Origin: Anaerolineales bacterium
GTDB lineage: Bacteria > Chloroflexota > Anaerolineae > Anaerolineales > Villigracilaceae
DNA: 64,000 bases
Direction: 5' to 3'
Assembly: GCA_030680795.1 (NCBI GenBank)
Contig: JAUXUL010000031.1
Location: forward strand, 1-64,000
The notes under the pieces: model-generated
Database searches by the model: none
Told to the model about the DNA's origin: nothing
The model's input: the letters and a program-made list of their open reading frames with translations, nothing else
Shown here: one piece after another, positions 48,077 to 59,020 of the stretch
How the letters are laid out: each line of letters starts with the position of its first letter
Position numbering within the stretch: position 1 is the first letter of the stretch
Program-made: the position numbers and the translations under genes

Positions 48077-50551
48077 ATGATGAGATTTGACCGATTTACC
48101 GAAAGAGCGCAGGAGGCAGCGCAGCGTGCCGCCGAGATCATCCAGCGCTATGGACATAACCAGATTGATACCGAGCACATCCTGCTGGCTCTGATCGAAC
48201 AGCCCGGTGGTGTGATTCCCCAAATCCTTGAAAAATTGAACGTCAGCGCCGAGGCTCTCACTGAGCGGCTGGATGCCACTTTGCGCTCCAGCCCCAAGGC
48301 GAATATCTTTGGCGGCGGCGCAGGGCAGATCTTTATTACGCCGCGCGTCAAGCGCATCATTGATCTTGCAAATGAAGAAGCCAACCGACTCAAGGATGAA
48401 TATATTTCCACAGAGCATATCTTTCTTGCAATCCTGACTGAGCGCAACACACCCGCTGCCCGCATTTTGGAAAGCGCCGGGTTAACCCGTGACCGTGTCT
48501 ATGATTCGATTCAGGATTTGCGCGGCGGACAACGCGTCACAGACCCACAAGCCGAGACGAAATATCGCGCACTCGAAAAGTATTCGCGTGATCTTACCCA
48601 ATTGGCGCGCGAAGGCAAACTGGACCCGGTCATCGGCCGTGATAAAGAGATTCAACGGCTCATTCAAATCCTGTCACGCCGCACGAAGAACAATCCTGTG
48701 CTGATCGGTGAAGCCGGTGTCGGGAAGACTGCCATCGCCGAAGGTCTCGCGCAGAAGATTGCGACCAACGATGTGCCGGAGATATTAAGCGGCAAGCGCG
48801 TAGTGGCCTTGGATCTGGGCGCGATGATCGCAGGTTCGCGCTTCCGCGGCGAGTTTGAAGAGCGCCTCAAGGCTGTGATGGATGAGGTTCAACGCGCGAA
48901 AGGCGAAGTCATTTTAATGATTGACGAGTTGCACACGGTTGTCGGTGCGGGCGCGGCACAAGGCGCCATGGATGCCAGCAATATGCTCAAACCTGCATTG
49001 GCACGCGGTGAATTGCAATGCATTGGCGCGACCACTTTGGATGAATTCCATAAGCACATTGAAAAAGATGCCGCACTCGAAAGGCGTTTCGCTCCCATTT
49101 ATGTGGAAGAACCAAACGTGGAAGATACGATCAAGATGTTGCTTGGCTTACGTGATCGTTATGAGGCCCATCATAAAATCCACTTTACCGATGATGCGCT
49201 GGAGGCTGCGGCGCAACTGGCTGATCGTTACGTGACCGACCGTCACCTGCCGGATAAAGCCATTGATCTGATAGACGAAGCGGCCGCGAAAGTGCGTGTC
49301 GCGCTTTATTCCATGCCTCCCGATCTTAAGGGTATGAAAACAGATGTAGAGCGTTTACGTGCCGAAGAAGAGCAGGCTGGTTTGGAGCGTGATTACGAAC
49401 GCGCCGCCCAAAAGAAAGCCGAGCGTATACGGCTTGAATCTGAATACTCTGAAAAACGCGAAAAATGGGAAACCGAACATCAACTCGACGAAGTGGTGGA
49501 CGTGGATGACATTGCCTCGGTCGTGCATCAATGGACCGGCATTCCTGTTAGTCATATGCTCGAAGCTGAATCAGAGAAACTCCTGCACATGGAAGCGCGT
49601 CTGGGCGAGCGTATCATTGGTCAATCGGAAGCCATTCGTGCAGTTTCAGATGCCATTCGACGCGCGCGTTCCGGTTTGAAAGATCCTAGCCGCCCGATCG
49701 GTTCATTTATTTTCATCGGCCCATCCGGTATTGGTAAAACTGAAATGGCGAAAGCGCTGGCCTGGTTTATGTTCGATGATGAAGAAGCGCTTGTTCGGAT
49801 TGATATGTCTGAGTATCGTGAACAGCATACGGTCAGCCGTCTCTTTGGGGCGCCGCCCGGATATGTCGGTTATGAAGAAGGCGGCCAACTCACAGAAGCA
49901 GTTCGCAGGCGTCCGTATCGAGTCGTGCTCTTTGATGAGATCGAGAAGGCACATCCTGAAGTGTGGAATGCGCTGCTCCAAATTTTGGACGACGGCCGTC
50001 TGACGGATGGTCAGGGCAAAGTGGTGGACTTCCGCAACACGGTTCTGATCATGACCTCGAACCTGGGCACTGAATACGTGACCAAAGGCGGCACCTTAGG
50101 CTTCCTCACCCAAAAAGCGGATGATGACGAACGCGCCATGCACGATAAGATCGAGAAGGCTCTCAAGGGAGCTTTCCGCCCTGAGTTCCTCAACCGCGTG
50201 GACGAAACCATTATGTTCTCGCCGCTCTCTTTGGAGCAAATGGAAGAGATCGTGGTGTTACAGATGAAGGAAGTGCAGGATCGTTTGAACGATCATGACA
50301 TCACGGTCCAACTGTCGGATGCGGCCCGCCTTTGGCTTGCCAAAGAAGGCTATGATCCCGCCTTCGGCGCGCGTCCATTACGCAGGGCGATCCAGAAATA
50401 TGTCGAGAGTCCGCTTTCAGTGGAATTGCTCAGCGGAAAATTCAAGGATGGCGCGGTGGTGATACTGGATGTGGATGCGAAGGAAAACAAGATCATATTC
50501 AACACGGCGCCGGCGGTAACAAAGAAAACCAGGCAAAAGGTAGAAGCGTAA
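48077..50551 (+). CDS. clpC: ClpC-type AAA+ chaperone ATPase
   Basis: Clp_N repeats; [96 protein letters not shown]. Confidence 0.95.
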   Translation: MMRFDRFTERAQEAAQRAAEIIQRYGHNQIDTEHILLALIEQPGGVIPQILEKLNVSAEALTERLDATLRSSPKANIFGGGAGQIFITPRVKRIIDLANEEANRLKDEYISTEHIFLAILTERNTPAARILESAGLTRDRVYDSIQDLRGGQRVTDPQAETKYRALEKYSRDLTQLAREGKLDPVIGRDKEIQRLIQILSRRTKNNPVLIGEAGVGKTAIAEGLAQKIATNDVPEILSGKRVVALDLGAMIAGSRFRGEFEERLKAVMDEVQRAKGEVILMIDELHTVVGAGAAQGAMDASNMLKPALARGELQCIGATTLDEFHKHIEKDAALERRFAPIYVEEPNVEDTIKMLLGLRDRYEAHHKIHFTDDALEAAAQLADRYVTDRHLPDKAIDLIDEAAAKVRVALYSMPPDLKGMKTDVERLRAEEEQAGLERDYERAAQKKAERIRLESEYSEKREKWETEHQLDEVVDVDDIASVVHQWTGIPVSHMLEAESEKLLHMEARLGERIIGQSEAIRAVSDAIRRARSGLKDPSRPIGSFIFIGPSGIGKTEMAKALAWFMFDDEEALVRIDMSEYREQHTVSRLFGAPPGYVGYEEGGQLTEAVRRRPYRVVLFDEIEKAHPEVWNALLQILDDGRLTDGQGKVVDFRNTVLIMTSNLGTEYVTKGGTLGFLTQKADDDERAMHDKIEKALKGAFRPEFLNRVDETIMFSPLSLEQMEEIVVLQMKEVQDRLNDHDITVQLSDAARLWLAKEGYDPAFGARPLRRAIQKYVESPLSVELLSGKFKDGAVVILDVDAKENKIIFNTAPAVTKKTRQKVEA

Positions 50552-50574
50552 GCATACTGAGTCTGTAAACAATT

Positions 50575-50648
50575 TAGCCACGGATTACACCGATTTTCAC
50601 GGATAAATTCAATAAATCCGTGTTCATTCGTGAACTCTGTGGCTAAAA
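50575..50648. repeat. Inverted repeat tttagccacgg...cacggat...atccgtg...ctgtggctaaa
   Basis: Nested complementary arms read directly downstream of clpC. Confidence 0.65.
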
Positions 50649-50739
50649 TATTAAGAACGCTTTTATAAAAACAAACTCAACTGCGAAAGACTAATCTCGG
50701 GGTGTGTCATGTTTTATTAAGTGACCTTACGCACCCAAT

Positions 50740-50846
50740 TGTGATTCCCTGAGCGGAGCGAAGCGTCTCTACTGCTGAAATACGAGATGCTCACCGCACT
50801 GGCGCGCGGCGCAAGTGTCACTGCGCTCAGCATGACACTGCGTAAG
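50740..50846. repeat. Composite repeat with module ccgcactggcgcgcggcgcaagtgtc
   Basis: Module at about 50794-50819, identical to the copy at about 13199-13224. Confidence 0.75.
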
Positions 50847-50927
50847 GTGAGTTTTTATCTTAAATTTCCTAATCCATTTTTCAGTCACACACGGTATCAT
50901 CGGTAATCTTTTCAAACCAGAGAATAA

Positions 50928-52928
50928 ATGACGGAAAACAAATCAAGTACAGTTGCAATTGTGATCGGGATCGTTGCTTTATTGTGCTGTATCTGCGTGC
51001 TTGTTGCCGGGATAGCCGGCTATGGATATTACGCGTTCAAAAGGCAATCCCCAATATCAAGTTCCCCTGGAATAAACCCGAATAATGATATGCTCACGTC
51101 CGAACCTGAAATCATCCACCCGCCTGTGGACTCGCTTTCCAGCGAGACCCTGAAGAAATTACAGACCACCATTGTTCCGTCCAATGATCCCAGGCAGCTG
51201 GCTTGCCGTTTGGATGGCAAGTGCAATGTCCCTGAGGTCATGGCTACCTCCGCCGCACCGCGCGCGATCGGGGACAAGGATAACTTCTGGGTCTCAAACC
51301 TTGATACGATCACGAACACTGAAATTCAAGCCACCCTGCAATATGCCACCCCGCACGTTTATTTCTGGGTGCAGGATGGCGTTGAATACAATGACAGCGA
51401 AATGAAAGCATTGGTAGATGAATTTGAAAACAAGATCTACCCAACCAACCGCGAATTCTTTGGCAGTGAATGGTCGCCCGGTATTGACGGCGATGAGCAT
51501 ATCTACATCCTTTACTCCCGAGGACTTGGCTCCTCCATTGCAGGCTATTTCTCCTCCTCCGATTCTGTCCATCCGTTGGTGCAGGAATACTCCAATGCGC
51601 ATGAGATGTTCCTCTTCAATGCGGATAACACAGAGCTTGGCGATGAATTCACCTATGGCGTTCTGGCGCATGAATTCCAGCACATGATCCATTGGAAACT
51701 GGATGGCAACGAAACCTCCTGGTTGAATGAAGGTTCGTCCGAGCTGGCGGCATTTATCAATGGCTATGACCCCGGCGGTTTTGACTGGTTATACATCAAT
51801 GAACCGGACCTGCAATTGAACGACTGGCCCAATGACCAAAATGCAACCTCGCCGCATTACGGCGCGGGTTTCCTGTTCATGACCTACTTTTTAGACCGCT
51901 TCGGCGAAGATGCCACAAAATTACTGGTAAAAGACCCTGCCAATGGACTGGATAGTGTCGAGGATGTTTTACGTGAGATTAACGCCGCAAACCCAGCCAC
52001 AGGTCAGCCGATCAGCGCTGACGATTTTTTCATGGATTGGGCAGTCACTAATTTCGTGTTGGATAAATCCGTGGGCGACGGCCGTTATATCTACAATAAT
52101 TATCCCGCTGCGTATCGCGCCTCTGCTACCGAAACCATTAACAGTTGTCCGCAAGCGCCTGTTACACGCGATGTGCGTCAATACGGCGTGGATTACATTG
52201 CCATTGAGTGCGCAGGCGATTACACCCTTTCGTTTACCGGTTCCACCGTCACGGGTTTATTGCCTGTTGACCCATACTCCGGTGATTATGCCTTCTGGTC
52301 CAATAAAGGCGATGAATCAAACATGACCTTGACCCGTGAGTTTGATTTCACCGATGTAAGCGCACCCATTGAATTGTCCTATCAAACATGGTATGACATT
52401 GAAACAGATTGGGATTATGTTTATGTTGAGGCATCAGAGAACGGTGAAAACTGGCAGATCCTTACAACCCCATTAGGTACCGGCACAGATCCATCAGGCA
52501 ATTCGTATGGCTGGGGCTACACTGGTGAAACCAATGGTTGGATCGAAGAGCAGGTTGATCTTTCTGAATATGCAGGCAAAAAAGTTTTTGTCCGCTTTGA
52601 GTATCTTACCGATGCCGCTGTCAATGGGGAAGGCTTTTTGCTGGATGATGTCAAAGTGGAAGGGGCAGGCTACAGGTCCGATTTCGAAGCGGATGAGGGC
52701 GGCTGGCAGGCTGAGGGATTCGTGCGAGTCCAAAACGTTCTTCCCCAGACCTTTAGCCTGGCTCTCATCCTAACGAGTGATTCAAGCGTGACCATGATCC
52801 CGGTCAATGAAGACCAGATAGCGAAGGTACACCTTTCATTGAAGTCTGGCGAGAAGGCGTATTTGGTTGTTTCTGGCACAACCCGCTTTACACGCGAAGC
52901 GGCTGGGTATCAGATCGAAATTCGATAG
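50928..52928 (+). CDS. Secreted or anchored metalloprotease, M6/immune-inhibitor-A-like
   Basis: N-terminal TM; VLAHEFQHMIHWKLDGNETSWLNEGSSELAAF (HExxH); C-terminal sandwich-like region LSYQTWYDIETDWDYVYVEAS. Confidence 0.82.
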   Translation: MTENKSSTVAIVIGIVALLCCICVLVAGIAGYGYYAFKRQSPISSSPGINPNNDMLTSEPEIIHPPVDSLSSETLKKLQTTIVPSNDPRQLACRLDGKCNVPEVMATSAAPRAIGDKDNFWVSNLDTITNTEIQATLQYATPHVYFWVQDGVEYNDSEMKALVDEFENKIYPTNREFFGSEWSPGIDGDEHIYILYSRGLGSSIAGYFSSSDSVHPLVQEYSNAHEMFLFNADNTELGDEFTYGVLAHEFQHMIHWKLDGNETSWLNEGSSELAAFINGYDPGGFDWLYINEPDLQLNDWPNDQNATSPHYGAGFLFMTYFLDRFGEDATKLLVKDPANGLDSVEDVLREINAANPATGQPISADDFFMDWAVTNFVLDKSVGDGRYIYNNYPAAYRASATETINSCPQAPVTRDVRQYGVDYIAIECAGDYTLSFTGSTVTGLLPVDPYSGDYAFWSNKGDESNMTLTREFDFTDVSAPIELSYQTWYDIETDWDYVYVEASENGENWQILTTPLGTGTDPSGNSYGWGYTGETNGWIEEQVDLSEYAGKKVFVRFEYLTDAAVNGEGFLLDDVKVEGAGYRSDFEADEGGWQAEGFVRVQNVLPQTFSLALILTSDSSVTMIPVNEDQIAKVHLSLKSGEKAYLVVSGTTRFTREAAGYQIEIR

Positions 52929-52935
52929 AAAATAT

Positions 52936-52978
52936 AAGAACGTCCTGCAAGAAATTTGCGGGACGTTCTTATAAAAAT
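52936..52978 (+). terminator. Intrinsic terminator after metalloprotease gene
   Basis: aagaacgtcctgc...gcgggacgttctt-ataaaaa. Confidence 0.8.
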
Positions 52979-53026
52979 TGAAAATACCAATTCAAGCTTC
53001 ATGACTTATAATCTCGGCATTACATC

Positions 53027-54886
53027 ATGATAGCAGATAAAAAATCCGCAGGTGAGCGAAAAACGATTGCCATACTTGGCGCACAATTATCCCGTGTGTG
53101 GGGCGCTGAGTTTATGGCGGGTGTGCTGGAGTCTGCCAAAACCCATGATGTTAATGTGGTTTATTTTGCAGGAGGGAAGCCGATTTCTATGGCCGCACCG
53201 GAGCATGGGAGGCGATCTTATGGGCTGTACGATCTGATCAAGCCAGGCCAGTTTGATGGGGTTTTGCTCTCTGCTGATATTGGCCATGGGCCCTCCGCTG
53301 AAGACATCAAAAATTTCTGTCGTGTATTTGAACCTGCGCCGGTGGTTTCCTTTGCCGTACGAGCGGAAGGCGTCTCTTCGTTTATTGCGGATAACGAAGG
53401 CGGGATGCGCGCGGTGATCCGTCACCTGATCGAAATACATGGATACAAACGAATTGCATTTATTCGCGCACCCAAAGGACATATTGATGCAGACCAGCGT
53501 TTTAATGCCTATCAGGAGGAGTTGCAGGCGCACAATATCCGTTTTGATGAAAAACTTGTTATGGAAGGCGATTATACCCCGCAGAGCGGACGCGCCGCAG
53601 TGCGCACGCTTTTGGATGAGCGCGGTATTCGTATTCGAGCCATTGCGGCATCCAACGATCGTATGGCTTTTGGTGTGCTGGAGGCGTTACAACAACGCGG
53701 TATTCAGGTGCCTGACAGCATTGCCTTGACTGGCTTCGATGATATTAGCGAAGCGCAATCCATGGGCGTGCCGTTGACGACAGTACGTCAATCCTTTTAT
53801 GAAACCGGCCGGTTGGCTTTTGAAGCCTTGCTTAAGCGCATCAATGGCGGGCAGGTTGACGATATTAATATCATACCCGCCGACCTGGTGGTGCGCTGGT
53901 CTTGCGGTTGTTTGCCTGAGAGCATCCAAAAAGCGATCGTGCTTCCCAAAGAAGTAGCTCACACGGGCAGGCTGGAGAACAAGCGTGATGCCGCCATTCA
54001 GGCTTTGTGTGGCGCGGCAGGCATTGTCGAAAATGACCCTGTAAAAGCCCAGTATGTGGATGTGTTTGGACGCATGTGGGATGTGTTCCTCGCAAATTTG
54101 CACAATACGAATAAAAGTGATGCTTTCCTGAAAGCGATACAATCCATGGTGGAATTGTTGCAACGGAATGGTTATGATTTCACCACATGGCAAAATGTTA
54201 TCTCCACTTTCAGAAAGTATGCGCTGGGCGGCATTGCGAGCAATACCACCATGCTGCGCGCTGAGAATCTTTTTCAGCAGGCCCACATGCTGGTGGGGGA
54301 ACTGTCACAACGGGCACAGGCCTATCGCCGCTTGCAGTTTGAACGGCAGGAAGAAGCCCTGAGCAATTTTAGTTTTTCCATGGCGCCTGCCATGACCCTG
54401 GAAGCAATTGGAGATGCGATCTCGAAGCATTTTCCAGTTTTGGGCCTGGAGCGCTGGTATGTGATGTACTATAGCGATGTCGGCGAGCAGGGCTCGATCT
54501 CCTCTCCGCCGCCTGAAAGTTATCATTTGTTATTGCAATATGATGAAAACAAATTTAAGATCCCACGACAGGAATCTGCGCTTGCCACGGGATATTTGAT
54601 TCCGCCAGGAAAAACGCCGGACGACCATCGTTACGATGCCATCGTCATGCCGCTGGAGCTGGCGAGCAATCGTTTTGGTTTCATGTGGACGGAGATTGGG
54701 CTGGCCGATTGGGATATCTACGTCCGTTTGAAGAATTTGCTTGCCAGCGCGCTTCTGCGTACCATGCTCGTGCAGCAACGTGGCAAGGCACAACACGAAG
54801 TGGAACGGTTATCGAGTGAAGCGCGTGAGAGGGCGGTGACGGAAAAAACCGCGGTGCAAGAAGACACTGATCGGCGTGAAGGATAG
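53027..54886 (+). CDS. LacI-type ligand-binding sensor protein without HTH, probably C-terminally truncated signalling protein
   Basis: TIAILGAQLSRVWGAEFMAGVLESAK..., GGMRAVIRHLIEIHGYKRIAFIRAP, AIAASNDRMAFGVLEALQQRGIQVPDSIALTGFDDISEA; coiled-coil C-terminus. Confidence 0.75.
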   Translation: MIADKKSAGERKTIAILGAQLSRVWGAEFMAGVLESAKTHDVNVVYFAGGKPISMAAPEHGRRSYGLYDLIKPGQFDGVLLSADIGHGPSAEDIKNFCRVFEPAPVVSFAVRAEGVSSFIADNEGGMRAVIRHLIEIHGYKRIAFIRAPKGHIDADQRFNAYQEELQAHNIRFDEKLVMEGDYTPQSGRAAVRTLLDERGIRIRAIAASNDRMAFGVLEALQQRGIQVPDSIALTGFDDISEAQSMGVPLTTVRQSFYETGRLAFEALLKRINGGQVDDINIIPADLVVRWSCGCLPESIQKAIVLPKEVAHTGRLENKRDAAIQALCGAAGIVENDPVKAQYVDVFGRMWDVFLANLHNTNKSDAFLKAIQSMVELLQRNGYDFTTWQNVISTFRKYALGGIASNTTMLRAENLFQQAHMLVGELSQRAQAYRRLQFERQEEALSNFSFSMAPAMTLEAIGDAISKHFPVLGLERWYVMYYSDVGEQGSISSPPPESYHLLLQYDENKFKIPRQESALATGYLIPPGKTPDDHRYDAIVMPLELASNRFGFMWTEIGLADWDIYVRLKNLLASALLRTMLVQQRGKAQHEVERLSSEARERAVTEKTAVQEDTDRREG

Positions 54887-54929
54887 CGGTATCGGAATTG
54901 ATGCCGCATCTGAATTCGCCCTCCAGAGG

Positions 54930-55835
54930 CTACTTCATTTTATTGCGGAAATCGAAAATGCCGTCGTTAACAGCCCAGCGCGCCTGGCAGGTTGGGCACA
55001 GCAGGTGCTCTTTTTTATCCTGCATATTCCCACTTCCACATTCAGGGCATTTGAACAGGTCTATCACATTCAAGGCTGTTTCAATGTTTTGAGATTGACC
55101 CTTTACTTTTGCCTTTAAAAATACACTGGGCGTGAACTGCCAGAGCGCGCCTGTAGGTTGAAATAATCCATCCAGTGCGGCGAGCAGTTTCGGGGAGAAG
55201 AGGCGTTTTAACAAACCAAGGCGGAAATGTGAAACGGTAAGTATCTTTTCAATCGAAAAACCAAGTTCACCAAGCCAGTTGCGGATGGCTTTGGGGTGAA
55301 AGTCAAAATTCAATTTGACGAATTCCACAGGCTCAAGCGTGAACGGATTCCAATCCTGTTTTCCAAGCCAGTAGCGCAAAATGGATTTGAGGTTTAATTT
55401 GTTCGCGAATTCAAGGATTAATATGGCGTTCGGCTGTAATACTTTTCGGATCTGGCTTAATGCTTTCGGCGCATCTGCCATGTGATGCAGGGAGCGGATC
55501 ATCGTGGCTGAATCAAATAATCGGTCCAGAAAAGGGAGGCGGTAAATATCCGCTGCGACGTAGATGTATTTGTCGCAGCGTCCCAATCGTTCCTGGGCTT
55601 GTGCCAGTTGTGTGGTCGAATAATCCAACAGGACAATGCGCTCAAAACCCGTGTAGCGCGGGGTGTTGCGCCCTGCGCCAGCGCCGAGTTCCAGCATGAG
55701 TTTGCCGTTTTTAGGGAGCATTCTTTTTAAGGCAATGGCTTCGGCGCGGTCTTCGTATTCGTGCCCGCCCTGCTCCCAAAAGGATTGTTGATAATCGGAG
55801 CCTTCGTAATTGCAAACGGGAGGGGTGTTAGTCAT
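54930..55835 (-). CDS. SAM-dependent methyltransferase with C-terminal Trm112-like zinc motif
   Basis: MLELGAGAGRNTPRYTGFERIVLLDYSTTQLAQAQ; CPECGSGNMQDKKEHLLCPTCQARWAVNDGIFDFR. Confidence 0.85.
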   Translation of the reverse strand: MTNTPPVCNYEGSDYQQSFWEQGGHEYEDRAEAIALKRMLPKNGKLMLELGAGAGRNTPRYTGFERIVLLDYSTTQLAQAQERLGRCDKYIYVAADIYRLPFLDRLFDSATMIRSLHHMADAPKALSQIRKVLQPNAILILEFANKLNLKSILRYWLGKQDWNPFTLEPVEFVKLNFDFHPKAIRNWLGELGFSIEKILTVSHFRLGLLKRLFSPKLLAALDGLFQPTGALWQFTPSVFLKAKVKGQSQNIETALNVIDLFKCPECGSGNMQDKKEHLLCPTCQARWAVNDGIFDFRNKMK

Positions 55836-55882
55836 TAGTCTGTTAGTCTTTAGTCTGTTTGTCTTTAGTCTGTTAGTCGAAC
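55834..55882. repeat. Degenerate 7-nt-period array (ttagtct type)
   Basis: gtcattagtctgttagtctttagtctgtttgtctttagtctgttagtc. Confidence 0.8.
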
Positions 55883-55898
55883 AGCCTTGATTATTCGA

Positions 55899-57194
55899 CT
55901 ATCTTCCAACGGCGCGATAGGTGAAGCCCATTTCTTTCATGATTTTGGGGTCGTATATATTACGCCCATCGTAAATAATGGGGACCTTGAGCAGGCTTTT
56001 CACCTTTTCAAGATCGAGTTGCTTGAACTCATTCCATTCCGTGACGACCATGAGCGCGTCGCAGTCTTTCGCCATTTTATATGGATCATCAAACATATCC
56101 ACCGCAGGCAAAATGGGACGGGCAACTTCCATTGCCACAGGATCATACGCGCGGACTTTTGCGCCCGCCTTGACCAATGCCTCTGCAATATCAATCGAGG
56201 GCGCATCGCGCATGTCATCTGTGTTGGGTTTGAAAGCCAGCCCAAGCAAGCCGACGGTTTTGCCTTTTAGACTCCCAGCAAGCATTTTTTCAACATGCGC
56301 CACTGCGGCTTTGCGGCGGTCATAGTTGACTTCCATCACGTCATTCAGAATACGCGGATTAAGTCCCTTTTCTTTTGCCATGAATGCCAGCGCTTCCACA
56401 TCCTTGGGAAAGCACGATCCGCCCCAGCCGAGGCCTGCGTCCAAAAAGTGACGGCCAATGCGCGCGTCGTAGCCCATGCCTGCGGCAACTTCCTTCACAT
56501 CCGCGCCGACGAGTTCGCACAGGTCAGCCAGCTCATTCATGAAGGAGATTTTTGTGGCGAGGAAGGCATTGCTGGCGTACTTGATCATTTCCGCGGTACG
56601 CAGGTCTGTGATGACGATCGGCGCGCGCAGGGGCAGATGTAAATGCGCCACTTTGTTCGCGGCCTCCTTATCCAATGAGCCGATCACCGTGCGGTGTGGA
56701 CTCATGAAATCAGCAATGGCTGAACCTTCACGTAAAAATTCGGGGCAGGACACAACCGTGAATTTCATCTGCTTGGGCTGGGCGCCCTTCACAATGTCCG
56801 CCACCCAGTCGCCAGTTCCGATCGGAACCGTGGATTTATTGATGATGACCAGCGGCGCAGCCATATTCTCCGCAATGGATTTGGCAGCGGCGGCTACATA
56901 TTGCAAATCTGCTTCGCCGTCTGAACCGGAGGGAGTGCCGACCGCGATGAAGGCATATTCCGCATTCTTTAAGGCTTCTTTGTAGGAGGTTGTAAACGAG
57001 ATACGCCCCGCATTGACATTGCGCTTGACCAATTCTTCGAGCCCGGGTTCATAGATCGGCATAATGCCCTTTTTGAGATTCTCCACCCGTTGTTCGTCCA
57101 CATCCAGCGCGGTGACGCGGTTGCCGAGGTCGGCAAAACAGGCGGCGGTAACCAAGCCGACGTATCCCACGCCGACGACACAAATTTGTTTCAT
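55899..57194 (-). CDS. ugd: UDP-glucose 6-dehydrogenase
   Basis: [70 protein letters not shown]. Confidence 0.96.
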   Translation of the reverse strand: MKQICVVGVGYVGLVTAACFADLGNRVTALDVDEQRVENLKKGIMPIYEPGLEELVKRNVNAGRISFTTSYKEALKNAEYAFIAVGTPSGSDGEADLQYVAAAAKSIAENMAAPLVIINKSTVPIGTGDWVADIVKGAQPKQMKFTVVSCPEFLREGSAIADFMSPHRTVIGSLDKEAANKVAHLHLPLRAPIVITDLRTAEMIKYASNAFLATKISFMNELADLCELVGADVKEVAAGMGYDARIGRHFLDAGLGWGGSCFPKDVEALAFMAKEKGLNPRILNDVMEVNYDRRKAAVAHVEKMLAGSLKGKTVGLLGLAFKPNTDDMRDAPSIDIAEALVKAGAKVRAYDPVAMEVARPILPAVDMFDDPYKMAKDCDALMVVTEWNEFKQLDLEKVKSLLKVPIIYDGRNIYDPKIMKEMGFTYRAVGR

Positions 57195-57333
57195 AAGTTT
57201 TCCTCTTGATTGAAAAGTTTTTTGAAATGAACCACAATCATGACGCCCTGCTCATCCAAATGAGGATGCGGCCTTTGCTCATTGCTTAAATATACTACGT
57301 CTCACAAATGCGGGCAATGAGTATAATCACAGG

Positions 57334-58521
57334 ATGCGACTGCTTTTCGTAACCGATGCCCGTTCTCCCATTTCACAAAATTGGATCCGTTATTTTGCCG
57401 AACGGGGCGACGAAATCTATATCGCCTCCACATTTCAATGTGAAGTGGATTTTTCCGTTAAGCGGCTGGAGTTTACGCCGGTCGCCTTTAGCGCCGCCAA
57501 AAAGCAGACTTCACGCCCCGGCTCCGCTTCTTTGCGGACCCTGGGCCTGCGTACCCTTTTCAGACAGTGGTTCGGCCCCCTCACCATTCCCCGCTCCGCG
57601 AAAAAATTACGCGCCTTCATTCAAGAAGTTCAGCCCGATCTTATCCATGCCATGCGTATACCTTATGAAGGCATGTTAACGGCAGCAGCGATGAATGGTG
57701 GTCTCGATACGCTCTTCGCGAAAGCGCTCAGGGCTACTCGACCACCATTGATTGTATCCATCTGGGGCAATGACTTTACCTTGCACGCGCCGTCCACGCC
57801 TTTAATGAGATATTACACACGTTTGACGATGAGCAAGGTCAACGCCTTTCACGCGGACACAGAACGCGATGTGCGCCTTGCGCGGGAATGGGGCCTCAGC
57901 GAGGGTAAAGCCGCTTTGGTGGTGCCAGGCAATGGCGGAGTCAGAAGCGATGTTTTTTATCAGCCAAAAAAGCCAGTGAAGAATCCAGTCATCATTAATC
58001 CGCGCGGAGTTCGTCCTTATGTCCGCAATGATTCTTTTTTCAAGGCGATTCCACTTGTGCTGGCAAAGCGAAGTGATGCACGATTTGTGTGTTCATCAAT
58101 GCAGGGTGAGGCGCAGGTATTACAATGGATTCGGGAATTGAAGATCGAACATGCAGTGTACCTGCTGCCGCTGGTTTCGCACACTGAAATGGGGGAAATT
58201 TTTCGCGGCGCACAGATCGTGGTCTCGCCGAGCATTCACGATGGCACGCCGAATTCATTGCTCGAAGGTATGGCTTGTGGATGTTTCCCTGTGGCAGGTG
58301 ATTTGGAATCCATTCGCGAGTGGATCACCCATGGGCAGAACGGCTTGCTGGTTAATCCAAACGACCCGCAGTCCATTGCGGATGCGATCGTGCTCGGACT
58401 GGAAAGAGAAGACCTGCGACAGGATGCCGCAGGTCTCAATGCAAAAATGATCTCCGCACGCGCAGAGTATGGGGTGAATATGAAGAGGGTGGGCGAGTTT
58501 TACGAGGAGGTAGTGAAGTAG
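57334..58521 (+). CDS. Glycosyltransferase family 4 / group 1
   Basis: VVSPSIHDGTPNSLLEGMACGCFPVAGDLESIREWITHGQNGLLVNPNDPQSIADAI. Confidence 0.9.
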   Translation: MRLLFVTDARSPISQNWIRYFAERGDEIYIASTFQCEVDFSVKRLEFTPVAFSAAKKQTSRPGSASLRTLGLRTLFRQWFGPLTIPRSAKKLRAFIQEVQPDLIHAMRIPYEGMLTAAAMNGGLDTLFAKALRATRPPLIVSIWGNDFTLHAPSTPLMRYYTRLTMSKVNAFHADTERDVRLAREWGLSEGKAALVVPGNGGVRSDVFYQPKKPVKNPVIINPRGVRPYVRNDSFFKAIPLVLAKRSDARFVCSSMQGEAQVLQWIRELKIEHAVYLLPLVSHTEMGEIFRGAQIVVSPSIHDGTPNSLLEGMACGCFPVAGDLESIREWITHGQNGLLVNPNDPQSIADAIVLGLEREDLRQDAAGLNAKMISARAEYGVNMKRVGEFYEEVVK

Positions 58522-58605
58522 ATACGTAAACACGTACACACGTACACATGCAGACACGAACTTGTATACCTGTTTACTTGTTTACCTGCCTACGTTTCTA
58601 CATCT
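58522..58605. repeat. Degenerate 8-nt-period array
   Basis: cgtaaaca cgtacaca cgtacaca tgcagaca ... cctgttta cttgttta cctgccta cgtttcta. Confidence 0.75.
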
Positions 58606-58816
58606 CCCTCGGCGTTCGCATTGTTTCCAACCGATGGCGCAATTCGATGCGGCGCGAATCTGCCGAGTGGCGGATATCGTTCATGAAACCCTGTCCGCGT
58701 TCACGCAATTCGGCCCGCAGGTTTTCACCAGATTCGGGGGCAAGCAGCAAAGCGATGACTGAACCAACCAACCCGCCGACAAAGATCCCGATCAAAAAGC
58801 CAAACATTCTTCGCAT
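58598..58816 (-). CDS. YtxH-like small protein
   Basis: MRRMFGFLIGIFVGGLVGSVIALLLAPESGENLRAELRERG. Confidence 0.85.
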   Translation of the reverse strand: MRRMFGFLIGIFVGGLVGSVIALLLAPESGENLRAELRERGQGFMNDIRHSADSRRIELRHRLETMRTPREM

Positions 58817-59020
58817 GGGTGTTTCTCCTTCATGGAAATGTGATAGTGTTTGAGACAAAGTCCTGATAGATTTATTATAGGCGAAAAAACATATTTAAGG
58901 AATATTGTACTCGCCGCATGGATCCATGAGAACATGATGACAGCAAACCAATCAGGGCACAAATTTGATCCGTGACATTTGTCCATTATGAATTTGATTG
59001 TTTAAATGTAAGATACGGCT

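Noticed and set aside
57334-58521. ugd plus glycosyltransferase considered as an exopolysaccharide cluster
   Set aside because: Only two such genes are adjacent and they are divergently oriented; not enough to call a cluster.
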